Of a DNA stretch of 42,950 nt, positions 34,295 through 41,810 are shown in pieces (the first letter of the stretch is position 1; every line of letters begins with the position of its first letter). Location: assembly GCF_900107935.1 (NCBI RefSeq), contig NZ_FNVG01000033.1, forward strand, positions 1-42,950, written 5' to 3'. Made by a program: the position numbers and the translations under genes. The stretch is from Vibrio hangzhouensis (GTDB lineage: Bacteria > Pseudomonadota > Gammaproteobacteria > Enterobacterales > Vibrionaceae). The notes beneath the pieces are model-generated. The model was not told the DNA's origin, made no database searches, and saw only the letters and a list, made by a program, of their open reading frames with translations.

Positions 34295-34951
34295 ATGAAA
34301 ATTCTTGTCGTGGAAGATGACCCTAGACTGGGTGAACAAATTTCAGCCACTCTTGAACATGCTGGATGGGTGCCGGAGCTGGCTCAGGATGGCATTGATG
34401 CGCTTTACCGAGCGACCTCTGAAGAATGGGACGCAATTGTACTCGATTTGGGGTTGCCCAAAATTGATGGCCTGACTGTACTCAATGGCATCCGAGACGA
34501 AAATATTAACACACCGGTGATCATCCTGAGTGCACGTGACACGTTAAGCCAACGAGTTGAAGGACTTAACGCTGGTGCTGATGACTATCTCACCAAACCG
34601 TTCGAGATGATTGAGCTTATTGCCCGAATCCGCGCCCAACTGCGCCGTGCTTCAGGTAACGCCTCTCCGTTAATGCAAGTGGGCGATCTTAGCCTGGATA
34701 CCCGTACCTCAAAAGTGATGTGGCAAGGTAATGCTGTGAGTTTAACCGCGTTAGAGTACAAGGTCGTAGCGTACTTTATGCACAATGCCGACAAAGTCAT
34801 CTCCCGAACAGAGTTGGTTGAACATATTTACAAACAGGATTTCGACAGAGACTCTAATACTATCGAAGTGTTTATTGGCCGAATCCGCAAGAAAATCGCA
34901 CCGCAGATCATAAAAACGGTTCGCGGCTTGGGATACCAATTGAATGCCTGA
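34295..34951 (+). CDS. PhoP-like OmpR-family response regulator
   Basis: A 218-residue regulator with a receiver domain (acidic E7-D8-D9, phospho-accepting D51 in VLDLGLP, S79, K101 in YLTKPF) and a C-terminal winged helix (about 127-216, with SLTALEYKVVAYF, RDSNTIEVFIGRIRKKI and VRGLGYQL). Among OmpR-family members it is most like PhoP. PhoP in other bacteria responds to low Mg2+ or antimicrobial peptides. The gene begins nine bases after the PepSY gene and overlaps the kinase gene by eight bases. I recall the same PepSY-regulator-kinase-rplY order in V. cholerae (around VC1637-VC1640). Confidence 0.92.
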   Translation: MKILVVEDDPRLGEQISATLEHAGWVPELAQDGIDALYRATSEEWDAIVLDLGLPKIDGLTVLNGIRDENINTPVIILSARDTLSQRVEGLNAGADDYLTKPFEMIELIARIRAQLRRASGNASPLMQVGDLSLDTRTSKVMWQGNAVSLTALEYKVVAYFMHNADKVISRTELVEHIYKQDFDRDSNTIEVFIGRIRKKIAPQIIKTVRGLGYQLNA

Positions 34952-36314
34952 ACTTGACTCTAAGCGGCTAAAAAAAGACTTAAAACGTGTCAGCTTAAAA
35001 ACCCGTTTGCTGCTTGCTGCAACCTTATGGTTGTCGGCCATGATGATTGCTGCCGGGATATCAATTCCGGGTCTCGTTCGCGATTACCTCACCCAGGATC
35101 TCGAGGCACAACTTGGGTTGGCGATGGATGAGATCGCCGCCAACCTTGAAGTCGACAAACAAGGCGGACTGGTTTTAGAAACGCGCCTGTCGGATCCTCG
35201 ATTTAACCAACCATACAGTGGACTTTACTGGAGTATTGAGACCGGCTCTCAGAAACTTCGCTCGCGCTCATTGTGGGATCGTGCCATCAGCAGCGAAGAG
35301 AAGAAACATCATACTGACTACTTTGGTGCCAATAACGAGCGCTTGATCACCATTAAACGAACAGTATTTCTCCCCGACGTTAGTGACGGCGTAACAATAA
35401 TCATCGGCCAGGACGAAGATCGTATCGATGAAACTCTGGATTCTTTGACCGGTCAACTGTGGGTTATCCTCGGGATCATGTCTCTCGGTATCCTGTCGTT
35501 AATTGTCGCTCAGGTCAGTTGGTCACTCAGACCCCTTGGAAAAATGCAACGCGAGCTCAAGCAACTGAAAACCGGCGAGCAACACACACTGGACGACCAT
35601 TATCCAAAAGAGATTGAACCTCTGGTTGACGATCTCAACGCCCTGCTGTTTCATTATCAGGAACTGTTGTCCAGAGCACGCAACCACGCAGGCAACTTGT
35701 CACATGCTCTTAAAACGCCGTTATCAGTACTAAAAAACGAACTGGAACAGCTCTCAGAGCAAGACCGTAATCGCCTGAAGCCGGCAATTGCCCAGATACA
35801 AGCTCACATCGACTACCACCTGGGGCGTACCCGCATGGCCGGAGCCATGAATATTCTGTCTGTCAAATCGTCACCCAGCGAAAGGGTGGATGCGATTTCT
35901 CTGGCTTTTGACAAAGTCTATGCCGATCGCGGTATCGCTCTGGTGAGTGAGCTCGATACTGACCTCATCGTTGCGGTTGAAAAAGCGGACCTGGACGAAA
36001 TGCTCGGTAATTTGCTGGAGAATGCCTACAAGTGGGGACACAGCTTCATCAGGGTCTACTCTGAGACCGATGACAGCCAGCAGGTCAACATCGTCATTGA
36101 AGATGACGGGCCAGGTATCCCATTAGAGAAATGCCAAGACGTTGTTAAGCGAGGTGTTCGTCTCGATGAAACAACACCGGGAACCGGATTAGGCTTAAAC
36201 ATTGTTAGTGAAATGGCGCACAGTTATCGAGGAGAACTACTTCTCGAACAGAGTAAACTGGGTGGTTTGCGAGCAGTTCTTACGCTACTGCGAGCAAAGG
36301 ACCAAAAATTATAG
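34944..36314 (+). CDS. PhoQ-like membrane histidine kinase
   Basis: A 456-residue sensor kinase. Two membrane helices (about 22-44 and 170-192) bracket a roughly 125-residue periplasmic sensor domain. Next come a HAMP-like linker, the HisKA box with H254 (GNLSHALKTPLSVLKNE, a sequence typical of PhoQ-like kinases) and an ATPase domain with NLLENAYKW, DDGPGIP and GTGLGLN. The sensor domain contains a run of charged residues, SSEEKKHH (116-123), possibly sensing cations. The eight-base overlap with the regulator gene indicates coupled translation. It phosphorylates that regulator. The signal is presumed by analogy to be divalent cations, acidity or cationic peptides, but this is not shown here. 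Confidence 0.92.
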   Translation: MPELDSKRLKKDLKRVSLKTRLLLAATLWLSAMMIAAGISIPGLVRDYLTQDLEAQLGLAMDEIAANLEVDKQGGLVLETRLSDPRFNQPYSGLYWSIETGSQKLRSRSLWDRAISSEEKKHHTDYFGANNERLITIKRTVFLPDVSDGVTIIIGQDEDRIDETLDSLTGQLWVILGIMSLGILSLIVAQVSWSLRPLGKMQRELKQLKTGEQHTLDDHYPKEIEPLVDDLNALLFHYQELLSRARNHAGNLSHALKTPLSVLKNELEQLSEQDRNRLKPAIAQIQAHIDYHLGRTRMAGAMNILSVKSSPSERVDAISLAFDKVYADRGIALVSELDTDLIVAVEKADLDEMLGNLLENAYKWGHSFIRVYSETDDSQQVNIVIEDDGPGIPLEKCQDVVKRGVRLDETTPGTGLGLNIVSEMAHSYRGELLLEQSKLGGLRAVLTLLRAKDQKL

Positions 36315-36369
36315 AGTTATGGGTGATTTGCTATTGCTCATCACAGGTTTGAATGTTAGTATCCGCGCT

Positions 36370-36471
36370 CGTTTTGAGAGTATCTCTTCGATAACTCGAA
36401 ACGGCTATAGTTTTGACTAGGTCGCTACGTCAAAACGTTAATGTTAATTTTACTATTTGAGAGTAAATACT
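36370..36471 (+). promoter_or_regulatory. rplY leader with hairpin and repeated TTTGAGAGTA
   Basis: CGTTTTGAG (36370-36378) can pair with CTCGAAACG (36395-36403). TTTGAGAGTA occurs at 36373-36382 and again at 36456-36465, where it supplies the ribosome binding site. GAGAGUA is also part of the 5S rRNA loop-E strand that L25 recognises. Autogenous translational control of rplY by L25 has been reported in E. coli. Confidence 0.5.
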
Positions 36472-36750
36472 ATGAAATTCGAAGCAGTAGTACGTACTGA
36501 ACTAGGTAAGGGTGCGAGCCGCCGCCTACGTCACGCTGGTCAATTCCCAGCAATCGTTTACGGTGGTGAAGCAGCACCTGTTTCTATCGCTCTAAACCAC
36601 GACAACTTGATCAACCAAATGGACAAGCCAGAATTCTACGAAGGCATCACTCTAGTGATCGACGGCGCAGAAGTTAAGGTTAAGCCACAAGACGTTCAAC
36701 GTCACGCGTTCAAGCCAAAAGTTGAGCACATGGACTTCATCCGCATCTAA
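36472..36750 (+). CDS. rplY: 50S ribosomal protein L25
   Basis: A 92-residue L25 of the short, single-domain gammaproteobacterial type, which binds loop E of 5S rRNA. Sequence hallmarks are RTELGKGASRRLRHAGQFPAIVYGG (in two parts, about 8-32) and the C-terminal VKPQDVQRHAFKPKVEHMDFIR. The start is ATG at 36472. A TTG five codons upstream is in frame but lies in the leader repeat. Synteny with radD and the PhoPQ-like operon is conserved in vibrios. Codon use is strongly biased, as expected for a highly expressed gene. Translation is probably regulated through the leader described above. Confidence 0.97.
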   Translation: MKFEAVVRTELGKGASRRLRHAGQFPAIVYGGEAAPVSIALNHDNLINQMDKPEFYEGITLVIDGAEVKVKPQDVQRHAFKPKVEHMDFIRI

Positions 36751-36840
36751 TTCCCTACCAAGGAATTAATCGGATTTAATCCAAACCTTTTGCATAAAAA
36801 AAGATTCTCGGTCTTACCAACCAAGAAACTTAAAAAATTC

Positions 36841-36885
36841 GAAACCCCGATGCTACCAACATCGGGGTTTCACCGTTTTTGAGCC
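36841..36885 (+). terminator. rplY terminator
   Basis: GAAACCCCGATG, loop CTACCAA, CATCGGGGTTTC: a perfect 12-bp stem followed by ACCGTTTTT. The T-run is displaced by a few bases, so termination may be less abrupt than at the other sites. Confidence 0.8.
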
Positions 36886-37344
36886 CTCAAAAACGCGCTC
36901 AATTCTCTTCAACTTACTGAAACTTAACCTCTTCACGAACGACTTCATTAATCACAAACGTTCCGTGTGGATTGAAAGTTGGCGAATGGTGGGATTATAC
37001 CGTCGTTTCTCTCAGCAATGTCTTAGTCCTGTTTTCACTACCACTCTAACCACTACTCCATTTCCCCTACTTTCTTCTTACTCTAAGTACATAGACACAA
37101 CCCCCTCCCAAAAGACGTTTATGAAATTCCTAACACTCTTTTTATCGGTGTTATACTTCAAACAAAACCGATAACTTGAGAGGCTCTGAAAATAGATAAG
37201 AAGCTAATTACAGAACAAGTGCCTCTCGAAGGATTAGATGCTCATACTAGTCATGCTGATGAATAGTTAGAGCTAGAGGGTGACCTGGGGCTACAATTTC
37301 TTATCTATACAATAGCGCACATAATTTGCATTTGAGTGGTGTTG
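36886..37344. other. Noncoding region with nested inverted repeats before the acyltransferase gene
   Basis: Three perfect inverted pairs lie in 170 bases: TTATCGGT (37142-37149) with ACCGATAA (37167-37174); GAGAGGC (37178-37184) with GCCTCTC (37221-37227); and ATAGATAAGAA (37192-37202) with TTCTTATCTAT (37298-37308). No coding region is supportable. The segment could be a structured RNA, a mobile-element remnant or an integration boundary at the start of the accessory island. Confidence 0.4.
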
Positions 37345-39279
37345 ATGAACTATAGATACGACATAAATGGATTAAGAGCAATTGCGGTGATCGCTGTGGC
37401 TCTTTTCCATTTTAATCCTGCTTGGGTGCCCGGTGGTTTTGCTGGCGTAGATGTGTTTTTTGTTATCTCTGGGTTCCTGATGACAAGCATCATCTTCAGA
37501 GGTCTGGAAAACAATGATTTTAACTTGTTTAAATTTTATGTTGCCCGAGCCAACCGAATAATTCCAGCCCTTGCTGTCTTATGCTTGGTACTTCTGGTCT
37601 TAGGGTGGTTTTATCTCCCGCCATTAGACTACAAAGCTCTAGGTAGACACGTTGCTAGTAGTATGGTCTTCCTTTCTAATGTGATCTATTGGAAAGAAGC
37701 CGGTTACTTTGATGCGGCATCACATGAAAAATGGCTCTTACATACGTGGTCTCTATCTGTTGAGTGGCAGTTCTATATCATTTATCCGATTGTGCTTGTT
37801 GTATTAAAGCGATTTTTATCTTTTAAGAATCTAAAGCGATTGATAGTGATAGGAACAGTTCTCGGGTTTGTTTGTAGTGTAGTGGCAACCATTAAATGGC
37901 CAAACCCTGCCTACTATCTTCTACCAACAAGAGCTTGGGAAATGATGATGGGAGGCATCGCTTTTGTTTATCCTTGGAGCATGTCTGAAAGTAAAAAGAA
38001 ACTTACAGAGCTTATAGGATTAACTCTAATTCTAGCTTCATATGCTTTTGTTTCTCGCGATGTAGCGTGGCCAGGTCATTTTGCTTTTCTACCTGTTCTT
38101 GGCACTTACCTAGTGATTGTTGCTAACCAGCAATCTAGCTTCATTACTAACAATGTTATTTTGCAATATTTAGGCAGGTGGTCATATTCTATCTACTTAT
38201 GGCATTGGCCAGTTGTTGTTTTTGGCTATTATATTAACCCTCAAGGTTGGGTTTTATATGGATTGCTATTATCCACATTGCTAGGTTTTACTAGTTTCAT
38301 AGTTGTTGAAAGTTTTAGTTTTAAATATTTTCCTAATTGGCTGGGGATGTTTAAGATTAAAAATTCATTCATGTGTTTACTGATTGCTTTAGCTGGACTT
38401 AAAGCAACAAATGGGGAGAATGCTTGGCTAGATAGACAAGACCAAATAACAAAGACGACATATAGTATATTGACAGATTCAGACCCCAAATTCGGTTCCT
38501 GGGGGGCTGATGTTGATGGCAATCAAGATTTTTCACTTTGTAGATTTAACGTGAGTTTTATTACAAAAGAGGTAGAGTCAAGACTAAATAATTGTCATCA
38601 AAGATTTGGTGATGGAGTGCTAATTTTAGGTGATAGTCATGCAAAAGACCTTTTTGGAATGGTAGCATCCAGATTTGATCATGAATTTTTAGTTGGAGTT
38701 ACAAGCACCCATGGTTGCAGACCTCACACACCTAAAGATATATGTCCTTACGATGGCGTTGTTGATTTTGTATCTAAGGCTAATGTTTTTAATCACATAA
38801 TTTATGAACAGGCTGGTTTTTATTTAATGCTAGATGGCGATAAAAAGGGGCATCGAACGATGTTGAGTAAATTCCCTTTAAACGGTGAGATTGTTGGAAT
38901 AAGTTTGGATGTAGATCATATAAATGGTGTTATCAGCTTTTTATATGAACTGTCTGCATTTACAGATGTAACTTGGTTTGGCAGTAGATTAGAACCTCAT
39001 ATAAGCGACAATATTATTCTACAGAACAAGTGCGATTATCCATACTCCTTCAGACTTGGTCTGCAGGATTTATTCAACAGACTAGATGGATATATAGAGA
39101 ACAAGGTTAGTAATACTGACATAAGGTTTTTGTCCCAGAATAGAATGTTAAACTATGATTTTCCCAGTGACTTTATGAACTGTGAAAATACACTCTGGGA
39201 TGATGGTGACCATTTATCGGCCTATGGTGAAGAAATTCTAGGCAAAAGGTTGCCTGATGATTTTCTCATTTTTAACTGA
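37345..39279 (+). CDS. Acyltransferase-3/SGNH O-acetyltransferase (OafA/YrhL-like)
   Basis: A 644-residue membrane protein. Residues 1-325 are an acyltransferase-3 domain with about ten helices, beginning YRYDINGLRAIAVIAVALFHF and containing LLHTWSLSVEWQFYIIYP (131-148). Residues about 420-640 form a soluble SGNH domain with S431 in ILGDSHAKD (427-435) and D620/H623 in DDGDH. Proteins with this layout add acetyl groups to O-antigen or other cell-surface sugars in the periplasm. Base composition falls sharply in the second half (38521-38580 is 17 G/C in 60, against 31 in 60 at 35641-35700), a sign of horizontal transfer. ATG at 37345 is chosen over GTG at 37336, with GAGTGG as a weak ribosome site. 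Confidence 0.9.
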   Translation: MNYRYDINGLRAIAVIAVALFHFNPAWVPGGFAGVDVFFVISGFLMTSIIFRGLENNDFNLFKFYVARANRIIPALAVLCLVLLVLGWFYLPPLDYKALGRHVASSMVFLSNVIYWKEAGYFDAASHEKWLLHTWSLSVEWQFYIIYPIVLVVLKRFLSFKNLKRLIVIGTVLGFVCSVVATIKWPNPAYYLLPTRAWEMMMGGIAFVYPWSMSESKKKLTELIGLTLILASYAFVSRDVAWPGHFAFLPVLGTYLVIVANQQSSFITNNVILQYLGRWSYSIYLWHWPVVVFGYYINPQGWVLYGLLLSTLLGFTSFIVVESFSFKYFPNWLGMFKIKNSFMCLLIALAGLKATNGENAWLDRQDQITKTTYSILTDSDPKFGSWGADVDGNQDFSLCRFNVSFITKEVESRLNNCHQRFGDGVLILGDSHAKDLFGMVASRFDHEFLVGVTSTHGCRPHTPKDICPYDGVVDFVSKANVFNHIIYEQAGFYLMLDGDKKGHRTMLSKFPLNGEIVGISLDVDHINGVISFLYELSAFTDVTWFGSRLEPHISDNIILQNKCDYPYSFRLGLQDLFNRLDGYIENKVSNTDIRFLSQNRMLNYDFPSDFMNCENTLWDDGDHLSAYGEEILGKRLPDDFLIFN

Positions 39280-39707
39280 GCATAAATCTCGTTATAAGCA
39301 TTTAAACACTAAGCAATCAAGGGGCTGAAGCATCAGCCTATTTTCGTTGGGATAAGCATATAAAAGTATTTTCGCCTCCAAACTTAATGACCTCTCCTAT
39401 TTATTTCATCTTCCCCCTTCATTAAGGGCATAAAAACCAGGCGTATTTGCATTACATAGTGACGACTCCGTTTGTAGTGGCCACTCACGTTTTATCTATA
39501 AATAATGAAAGGTAAAGCCTAGTTACCTAGCTAACTAGGTTTTTTAATGAGCACCACATTATCAAGCTCTCTCTATCAAATTCATCATTTACATTTTAAT
39601 ATGAATTCTTTCGCATAAACGCATGTTCATAACTCATACCATTTTAATCCCTCCCTACTCCCAGATAGTATGCAACCGCATTTATACATTAAGTAAAGGA
39701 TAAAATA
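39280..39707. other. Intergenic region after the acyltransferase gene
   Basis: About 430 AT-rich bases with no supportable gene apart from the terminator at 39517-39545. The final 15 bases contain AAAGGA spaced seven bases before the GTG at 39708, which marks the start of the Lnt-like remnant. Confidence 0.4.
39517..39545 (+). terminator. Plus-strand terminator downstream of the acyltransferase gene
   Basis: CCTAGTTA (39518-39525), loop CCTAGC, TAACTAGG (39532-39539) and six Ts. It lies 240 bases beyond the acyltransferase stop codon. It may end that transcript or an unrecognised small RNA in the gap. Confidence 0.75.
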
Positions 39708-40076
39708 GTGGGGTTGATCGTTGGGTACGGACTTGCTTTGGCTTACCAAAGTACACAGTATGCGCTATGGCTTGTGCTAATAGCTTGGTGCACCCTGATG
39801 ATGGTGAACAGCCGTTGTACCTCTCTATTTGGGCGTCTTACCCTGTGGTTTTGCGCGGGAGTTGGTTTTTACGCCACCTCCTTATGGTGGGTAGTTACTA
39901 GTTTGGGACGCGAAAAGTACGACCAATACTCAACAACCATAAGAAGTCATAGTTTTGGTGCAACGGAGCCAAGGCATCTACTTTGGCTCTATTTCAAGGA
40001 AATGAAACAATATGAAAAACATAATTGTTCTAACAATAAGTACATTAGTCTTGATAGGCTGTGGTGGTGGGGATAA
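39708..40076 (+). pseudogene. Truncated Lnt-like membrane protein remnant
   Basis: A GTG at 39708 with AAAGGA seven bases upstream opens a 122-codon frame. The first 67 or so residues form two to three hydrophobic segments (LIVGYGLALAYQ, ALWLVLIAWCTLMMVN, LTLWFCAGVGFYATSLWWVVTSLG) and align by eye with the N-terminal membrane part of apolipoprotein N-acyltransferase (LAFSP, VWPAAIVSL, IGFCWGFGLFGSGINWVYVSI in E. coli). After about 39909 the sequence becomes polar and unrelated, and the end overlaps the next gene. The nitrilase domain of Lnt is absent. The best reading is a deletion remnant with an intact start. A short functional membrane peptide is less likely. Confidence 0.4.
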
Positions 40077-40782
40077 TGGCGGCAGTACATCGCCAACACA
40101 GCCTAATAATACTAGCGGTCAATATTCAATAGATGAGTTGGATATTGAATTTTCAATCACCAACACGTCATCTCGCGATACGGAAGTCATAGCCTATGCA
40201 CGAGTGCAAGAGTCTCCTTATCCTATTGAGCTAGACGAAACTGACAAGTTATCTATTGTAGTGGATGGCTTGAGGTATCAGTTAGAGCCCGATTATTTCG
40301 AAGAAGGCACACTTAGGAGTTACTCCGTTAACATTCCATTGAATGGCAATGAATATATTGTTGAATGGCATCGAAATCAGGAATTGGTTTCAAGCCTAAC
40401 AACGACAGAATTGTCTCTACCCTTCGAATTAACTCAGTCTTTTGATGGTGATTTAATTGATTTATCGTGGTCACCACAGCCTTATCACTCTTATTATCAC
40501 GGTATTGAGTTTTTGGAATGTGAAAACTCATCGTTGCGCTCTACTATTGGGGGCTTTGTCCCAGACCTTTCAAAAGATGAACAATATATTACAACGGGAC
40601 ATTACCAAACAAGTTTAAGTGGTCAATGGAATGAGTCGTTAAGTAGCTTGATGAGCGACTACGACACGTGCAAGGTTGAAATTGTTATTGCTAGTAATTC
40701 AGATACCGCACCTTTTCAAACTAATATGTTTATGTCACTCCGTTTAGTGACAGAAAGAACCGCGATTATAGATCTGTGGTAG
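40012..40782 (+). CDS. Lipoprotein of unknown function
   Basis: A 256-residue predicted lipoprotein. Residues 1-16 are a signal peptide and LIGC17 is the lipobox, followed by GGGDNGGSTSPTQPNNTSG, a flexible linker. The +2 residue is glycine, so the Lol system should carry it to the outer membrane. The rest (about 37-256) is beta-rich with alternating acidic and aromatic residues and has two cysteines (about C175 and C220) that could form a disulfide. No family is recognised. AAGGAA lies before the ATG, and a GAGCCAA/TTGGCTC hairpin (39966-39989) precedes it. It begins inside the end of the Lnt-like remnant frame, consistent with a rearranged accessory locus. Confidence 0.75.
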   Translation: MKNIIVLTISTLVLIGCGGGDNGGSTSPTQPNNTSGQYSIDELDIEFSITNTSSRDTEVIAYARVQESPYPIELDETDKLSIVVDGLRYQLEPDYFEEGTLRSYSVNIPLNGNEYIVEWHRNQELVSSLTTTELSLPFELTQSFDGDLIDLSWSPQPYHSYYHGIEFLECENSSLRSTIGGFVPDLSKDEQYITTGHYQTSLSGQWNESLSSLMSDYDTCKVEIVIASNSDTAPFQTNMFMSLRLVTERTAIIDLW

Positions 40783-40824
40783 GTGCTGAGCACGTTACTA
40801 TCCGGCCCTACTCATTGAGGCAGA

Positions 40825-40856
40825 CAAAAAAGCCGCACAACAATGTGCGGCTTTCC
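40825..40856 (-). terminator. Terminator of the malate-synthase-like gene
   Basis: AAAGCCGCACA, loop ACAA, TGTGCGGCTTT. The T-run is longer on the minus strand (TTTTTTG), so it mainly ends the leftward transcript, but it may also stop the lipoprotein transcript. Confidence 0.8.
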
Positions 40857-40947
40857 ATTCCCCTCAGAATTACTTGCACATACACATCAGAATACAGAAG
40901 CTTATTGCTTTCTTTTATTTATTCTGGATGCCTGTGCCCTGCTCGCT

Positions 40948-41517
40948 CTAAACGGCGAAGCAAAACCCTAGCGTATAATCATCGCCATTCTTGGCGGTAA
41001 ATTCTTTATCTTCATTGGTTGCAGTCGGATGACACTTTTTGTCTCCCTTGAGCAAGCTTACCCAATGACGAAGTCCGGTTGTTTGCTGCCCTTCGCCCTG
41101 ACCAAATATGGTACATGTCTCAAGTTGGATATCGGCGATGTCCACCAATTCAAGGTAACCCGTTCCTTTACGTCGACCCATCGTCACCTCTAAATGTGTA
41201 CCACTTTCGTCACGGAACAAAATCGAGTCCGGTGCACACTTATCTCCGGTATAAGCGATAAATTGTTTAGCATGACGAAGACCACTATGTTGGCCATTCT
41301 TAAAGTAAGCCTGAACATGTCGGTAGTCAATTTCATAGCTCACCACGTCTTCATGAGAACCATTCTCTAGCGGGAACAACGTATCGAGCAGTTGCTTGGC
41401 CATTTTTTGTTTTTGCGTCAGCTCATCGGCGTTGACCATTTCTACGGCAAACACGGCTTCTGCGATAAAATTTTGTGGGTGGTGTTGTTCAGTTCTATCG
41501 AATGTCTGCATGTTCAT
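40948..41517 (-). CDS. Stand-alone protein resembling part of malate synthase G, noncatalytic
   Basis: A 189-residue cytoplasmic protein. By eye it aligns with an internal N-terminal portion of malate synthase G (about 720 residues): TLFPLENGSHEDVVSYEI, GLRHAKQFIAYTGDKCAPDSIL, GTHLEV, DIADIQLE and LRHWVSLLKGD each have counterparts such as LxxGSHxDVxxY, QFVGYxGD, LLKNNGLHIEI, IADVVLE and YRNWLGLMKGD. The DCEDSVAAVD segment is missing (CTIFGQGEG stands there), as is all of the C-terminal catalytic part with its active-site residues. It cannot be a malate synthase on its own. Whether it binds a ligand or regulates something is unknown. The gene is single, with its own terminator and unusual upstream repeats. 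Confidence 0.55.
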   Translation of the reverse strand: MNMQTFDRTEQHHPQNFIAEAVFAVEMVNADELTQKQKMAKQLLDTLFPLENGSHEDVVSYEIDYRHVQAYFKNGQHSGLRHAKQFIAYTGDKCAPDSILFRDESGTHLEVTMGRRKGTGYLELVDIADIQLETCTIFGQGEGQQTTGLRHWVSLLKGDKKCHPTATNEDKEFTAKNGDDYTLGFCFAV

Positions 41518-41618
41518 AGTCTATTCCTTCAGAGGTCATTGATAACAGCTACAGCAAATCCCCTAAACGTTCTTGCTGGTTCGTCTTCGCGATTGCTTGA
41601 TATGTAGAATAGCGCCTT

Positions 41619-41657
41619 TTTCACAACAATTTCACAACGAAATTTTCACACTGTGAA
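41619..41657 (-). promoter_or_regulatory. Helically spaced TTTCACAAC repeats and palindrome upstream of the malate-synthase-like gene
   Basis: TTTCACAAC occurs at 41619-41627 and 41630-41638, 11 bases apart (one helical turn), followed by TTTCACA at 41644-41650 within the palindrome TTCACACTGTGAA (41645-41657). The group lies about 100-140 bases before the start at 41517 and looks like a cooperative operator. The binding protein is unknown. Confidence 0.4.
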
Positions 41658-41759
41658 TTTTACAAAACTGTTCTGTGTAAAAAATCTCACAAAACCTTAT
41701 TCAGCCAATATTAAGCCCTTTAAATCAGTACGTTAGCAAGAGCCCTTGATTGCAAAAAA

Positions 41760-41783
41760 CAAAACCCGCTCTCGGCGGGTTGT
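41760..41783 (-). terminator. Terminator of the radical SAM gene
   Basis: On the minus strand AACCCGC, loop CGAGA, GCGGGTT, then TTGTTTTTTG. It is 30 bases past the stop codon at 41811. Confidence 0.88.
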
Positions 41784-41810
41784 GTAAAATTGCACTTCGG
41801 TTAGTCCAAT

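Noticed and set aside
36965..37174. A 69-codon frame after rplY ending in a short hydrophobic stretch
   Set aside because: No ribosome binding site, odd composition, and the end overlaps the TTATCGGT/ACCGATAA inverted repeat, so it looks like chance.
36886..37344. Integron attC/VCR site as explanation for the inverted repeats
   Set aside because: The arms do not fit the attC core-site pattern (GTTRRRY and its complement) and no cassette-like gene array follows.
40776..41000. A 74-codon frame after the lipoprotein gene
   Set aside because: It runs through the terminator hairpin and into the antisense of the next gene. The peptide is basic and featureless.
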